DNA of 64,000 bases from Perkinsus marinus ATCC 50983. Lineage: Eukaryota; Perkinsozoa; Perkinsida; Perkinsidae. The notes beneath the pieces are model-generated. The model was not told where the DNA came from, made no database searches, and saw nothing but the letters and a program-made list of their open reading frames with translations. The stretch lies in NCBI RefSeq assembly GCF_000006405.1, contig NW_003202922.1, positions 410,014 through 474,013 of the forward strand. Direction: 5' to 3'. A program made the translations under genes and the position numbers. Below are positions 61,825-64,000 of the stretch, one piece after another; within the stretch, counting starts at the first letter, position 1; each line of letters opens with the position of its first letter.

Positions 61825-62580
61825 TTAATTAGGTTTTGCTGTAGACAAAAGCTTCACTCCATAGCCCTTGGCGTTCAGCTCTTCAAGTACATGTCTGAGA
61901 TCCTCAGATTTCGGGTTGTGCCGCACGAGGACCTGTAGTGGGCATGAGTGTAGCGAGTTGATGATATTTCATGAATCACTCTGGCTCCTCCGAGACAACG
62001 ACCTCCAACGAGATCTACGTTCAGGGAGGCCTTCACGATGTGGCAGTCGCCAGGCATCACATCACGACGGAAAGCTAGTTCATCCATATCTGAATTTCAC
62101 AGCCTATTTGTAACGACTCAAGTAGTTGATATCTCTGCCGCGTACTCTCCTTCAAGCCCGACACCGCGAGCTCAGTAATATTCCAATCATTCACTTCGGG
62201 ACTGCGAGGAGGTGAACCCTGGGGGGAGCCACTGAGACAACAATCTCAAAGCTCACATGATAGCGGCGAAGTCACTGAGACTGACCTGAGCAAATCCCCT
62301 ATATGGATGCTGCTACGTAGATGATGTTGCCGGACATTCCGAGCATCCGATGGATCACCTATAACGACGCAGTTTCGAGGGCTGCAAGTCGCGAGAACAT
62401 ACCATGTGTTTCGTCCCAGGCCACTTTGCTAGAGTTGTCCTCCATGAATAATCCCTCCCCGCTGAGCCTGTGAACAGAGAGCTCGGGACACTTTAGTAGA
62501 GAGAATAATATTTGAAGAGCTAACCTGTTCCTGGCAACTCCATTCGACTTCTCTTGGCCTGAGGAAACAAGATGTTGCAC
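61825..62580 (-). CDS. Unidentified minus-strand gene
   Basis: The last exon reads QVLVRHNPKSEDLRHVLEEL, NAKGYGVKLLSTAKPN and stops at 61825. Upstream, splice-compatible pieces are FRRDVMPGDCHIVKASLN (about 62075-62020), VNDWNITELAVSGLKESTRQ with RYQLLESLQIGCEIQ (about 62195-62090), and farther up LALQILFSLLKCPELSVHRL with GEGLFMEDNSSKVAWDETHG (about 62525-62400). The codon pattern supports coding sequence, but the order of the central exons is uncertain and I recognise no family. The upper limit is approximate. Confidence 0.4.
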
Positions 62581-62672
62581 GAACTCTTTTGAGAGAACTT
62601 TCCCTATCTATTGCGAGAACGCCGATACAGGGATCGACTTGAACGCTACTGTTCCGTGATGCTGCATCGCCC

Positions 62673-64000
62673 TTATTTAGTGATCCTCAATATCAGTGAG
62701 TTGCAGGGATTTAAAAATGCCGCATGATCCGAGGCGACGTTTATGGAGGAGGTACAAACACGGGACCAAATGTGAATCGATCGTATTGCGTCTACGCCGT
62801 CGGAGTCTGACGGTTCGACGTTGGAGAAGAATCTTGGTTAAGAAGTTTCCACAGATGATCGCAGCAGTTGAGTTGAACAAAGCCACAATAATAGGCAGGG
62901 GAGCCCATCATGGAGACTCACCGAGGGAAGACCGAGTATCCTTGTCAGCGTCGTTCGACCCGATAATGCTGAAACCATAGCGAACCGATAACGATGTGAG
63001 CCGCTAGTCAGACGAAAACCGCACCTATCTGTGCTTTCCATCATCGAAGCGGCTTCACAACTCTGAGGCTTAGCCCGGTAAACTAAGCGAGGCGTGCGGG
63101 AGACCTTAGCAGCACAGTTGCGGAGAATTACGCTTATGGGAAGGCTCCTGTCCAACACAGTCCGGGGTAGGTCTACCGAATAGATCGGAATACATCCTGA
63201 GAAGAGACTCTCTCAACAACGACGCTTCGCCCCACATATTGTTGCGACGCTTATGTTCCGCGATAGAGTCGGCGGCTTGGGCCTCCGCCTGATCAGTCCG
63301 GCTGGCTTATGAAGAGGACATATGCTCTTACGGGGTTCCCTCGATGAACAGACTTTTGCGGCAGGTCCATCACGGAGGAATTTCTCTCTCGGTCGACCCT
63401 AGCGGCGACTGTCGAATCCTTATCCTTGTTGTTCTAATGAAGTCGTGTTACAACTCGCCTCGCTCAACACCATAATGAATATGCTTGTTATAATAAGGAC
63501 GGCCGCGCTAGGCCTACCCCTTCTGCTACGCTGTACCAGGTCTCGTTGGCAGCCATTAGCCTGCCGGCGATTGCTGTTTCACGTGATGCGGCGGCCGCAG
63601 GTGTATTGTCTGAGAATTGCAGCAGCAAACTGTGGGATGATGTGCTCTAGACGGCGACAACCACTGACCTCTACCTCCGGGTATCACACCATCGCTGCGG
63701 AGGTGATACTGCAGTAGTCCAGCAGCGCCCCGCCTGAGAGTGCACTAGCGACTATCGCCGCACCCATACAATAGAGCGGGCAAATACATCAGTAACAGGT
63801 CAGGAGGGACGTTACTCAGCAAAAACATTTTGGGTGTCAGCATGTCCTCCATACGCAGCTTCAGGTCGATGAGCTATTGCATGGGCGTATGCTGCCGTGG
63901 CACTTTCAGAAGCCTGAATAAAGATGAAATGCCGAGAAATCAATCTGGCTTCGTCCTACCGCAAAACCGCTACCTCTGTACTCTTGGAGCTTCTTCTCGT
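62673..64000 (-). CDS. Unidentified minus-strand gene, 5' end off the window
   Basis: Exon-like frames in order down the minus strand: ESATAAYAHAIAHRPEAAYG (about 63915-63850) with GHADTQNVFA; DNTPAAAASRETAIAGRLMA (about 63612-63555) with ANETWYSVAEGVGLARPSLL; AEAQAADSIAEHKRRNNMWG (about 63290-63230) with EASLLRESLLRMYSDLFG; GFSIIGSNDADKDTRSSL (about 62975-62925); and FSNVEPSDSDGVDAIRSIHI (about 62850-62790), running to a stop at 62673. Donors and acceptors fit several of the joins. The protein looks helical and charged. I recognise no domain, and whether this is one gene or two is open. Confidence 0.4.

Overview
The window is nuclear DNA from an intron-rich, gene-dense unicellular eukaryote. 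Almost every gene is broken by short GT-AG introns (many about 45-60 nt), mature proteins are recovered only by joining exons, and no bacterial-style operons are seen. A CPW-WPC-type secreted protein, a SHIPPO-type flagellar protein, an HTTM-like membrane protein and long same-strand gene runs together point to an alveolate, most plausibly a Perkinsus-like protist. That assignment is inference from gene content; no rRNA or organelle marker is present.

Layout. 0.3-12.9 kb, minus strand: an A/B-type mitotic cyclin, an Apd1/Aim32-like [2Fe-2S] protein with a tail anchor, MCM3, intronless triosephosphate isomerase, an eEF1A-lysine-methyltransferase-like enzyme and a serpin. A gap of about 0.9 kb separates this run from a plus-strand run (13.8-24.6 kb): two tandem NFU1-type Fe-S scaffold genes, RRP7, a tepsin-like AP-4 accessory protein, a CPW-WPC protein, a SAP-domain protein and ARV1. 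A small unidentified minus-strand gene interrupts this run near 18.1-18.7 kb. 25.9-29.1 kb (minus) carries an uncharacterised Gly/Gln/Arg-rich protein and exosome subunit RRP43. 29.3-32.0 kb (plus) carries a SHIPPO-repeat axonemal protein and a four-helix membrane protein. 32.3-42.9 kb (minus) carries tRNA-Thr, an HTTM-like membrane protein, another membrane protein, an asparaginyl-tRNA synthetase with an N-terminal GST-like domain, and a PNPOx-like mitochondrial protein. 43.1-61.1 kb (plus) carries a PDI-like ER protein lacking its CxxC, tRNA-Arg, SHMT, TRM1 and the condensin-II HEAT subunit CAP-D3. 61.8-64 kb holds two unidentified minus-strand genes, one running off the window.

Most genes are core housekeeping: DNA replication and cell-cycle control (cyclin, MCM3, condensin II), RNA processing and translation (RRP7, RRP43, AsnRS, TRM1, tRNAs, eEF1A methyltransferase), Fe-S biogenesis (NFU1 pair), one-carbon and glycolytic metabolism (SHMT, TPI), and membrane traffic or ER functions (tepsin, ARV1, PDI). 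The most unusual points are the AsnRS-GST fusion, the active-site-less PDI, a repeat present three times (once inverted) in introns of the CAP-D3 gene, TAG triplet tracts in introns of two neighbouring genes, and an apparent single-base frameshift in the first NFU1 copy.

Exon ends were placed by eye from splice-site consensus plus family conservation. Gene ends are usually firm; 5' ends are less so. I saw no clearly new multi-gene system.
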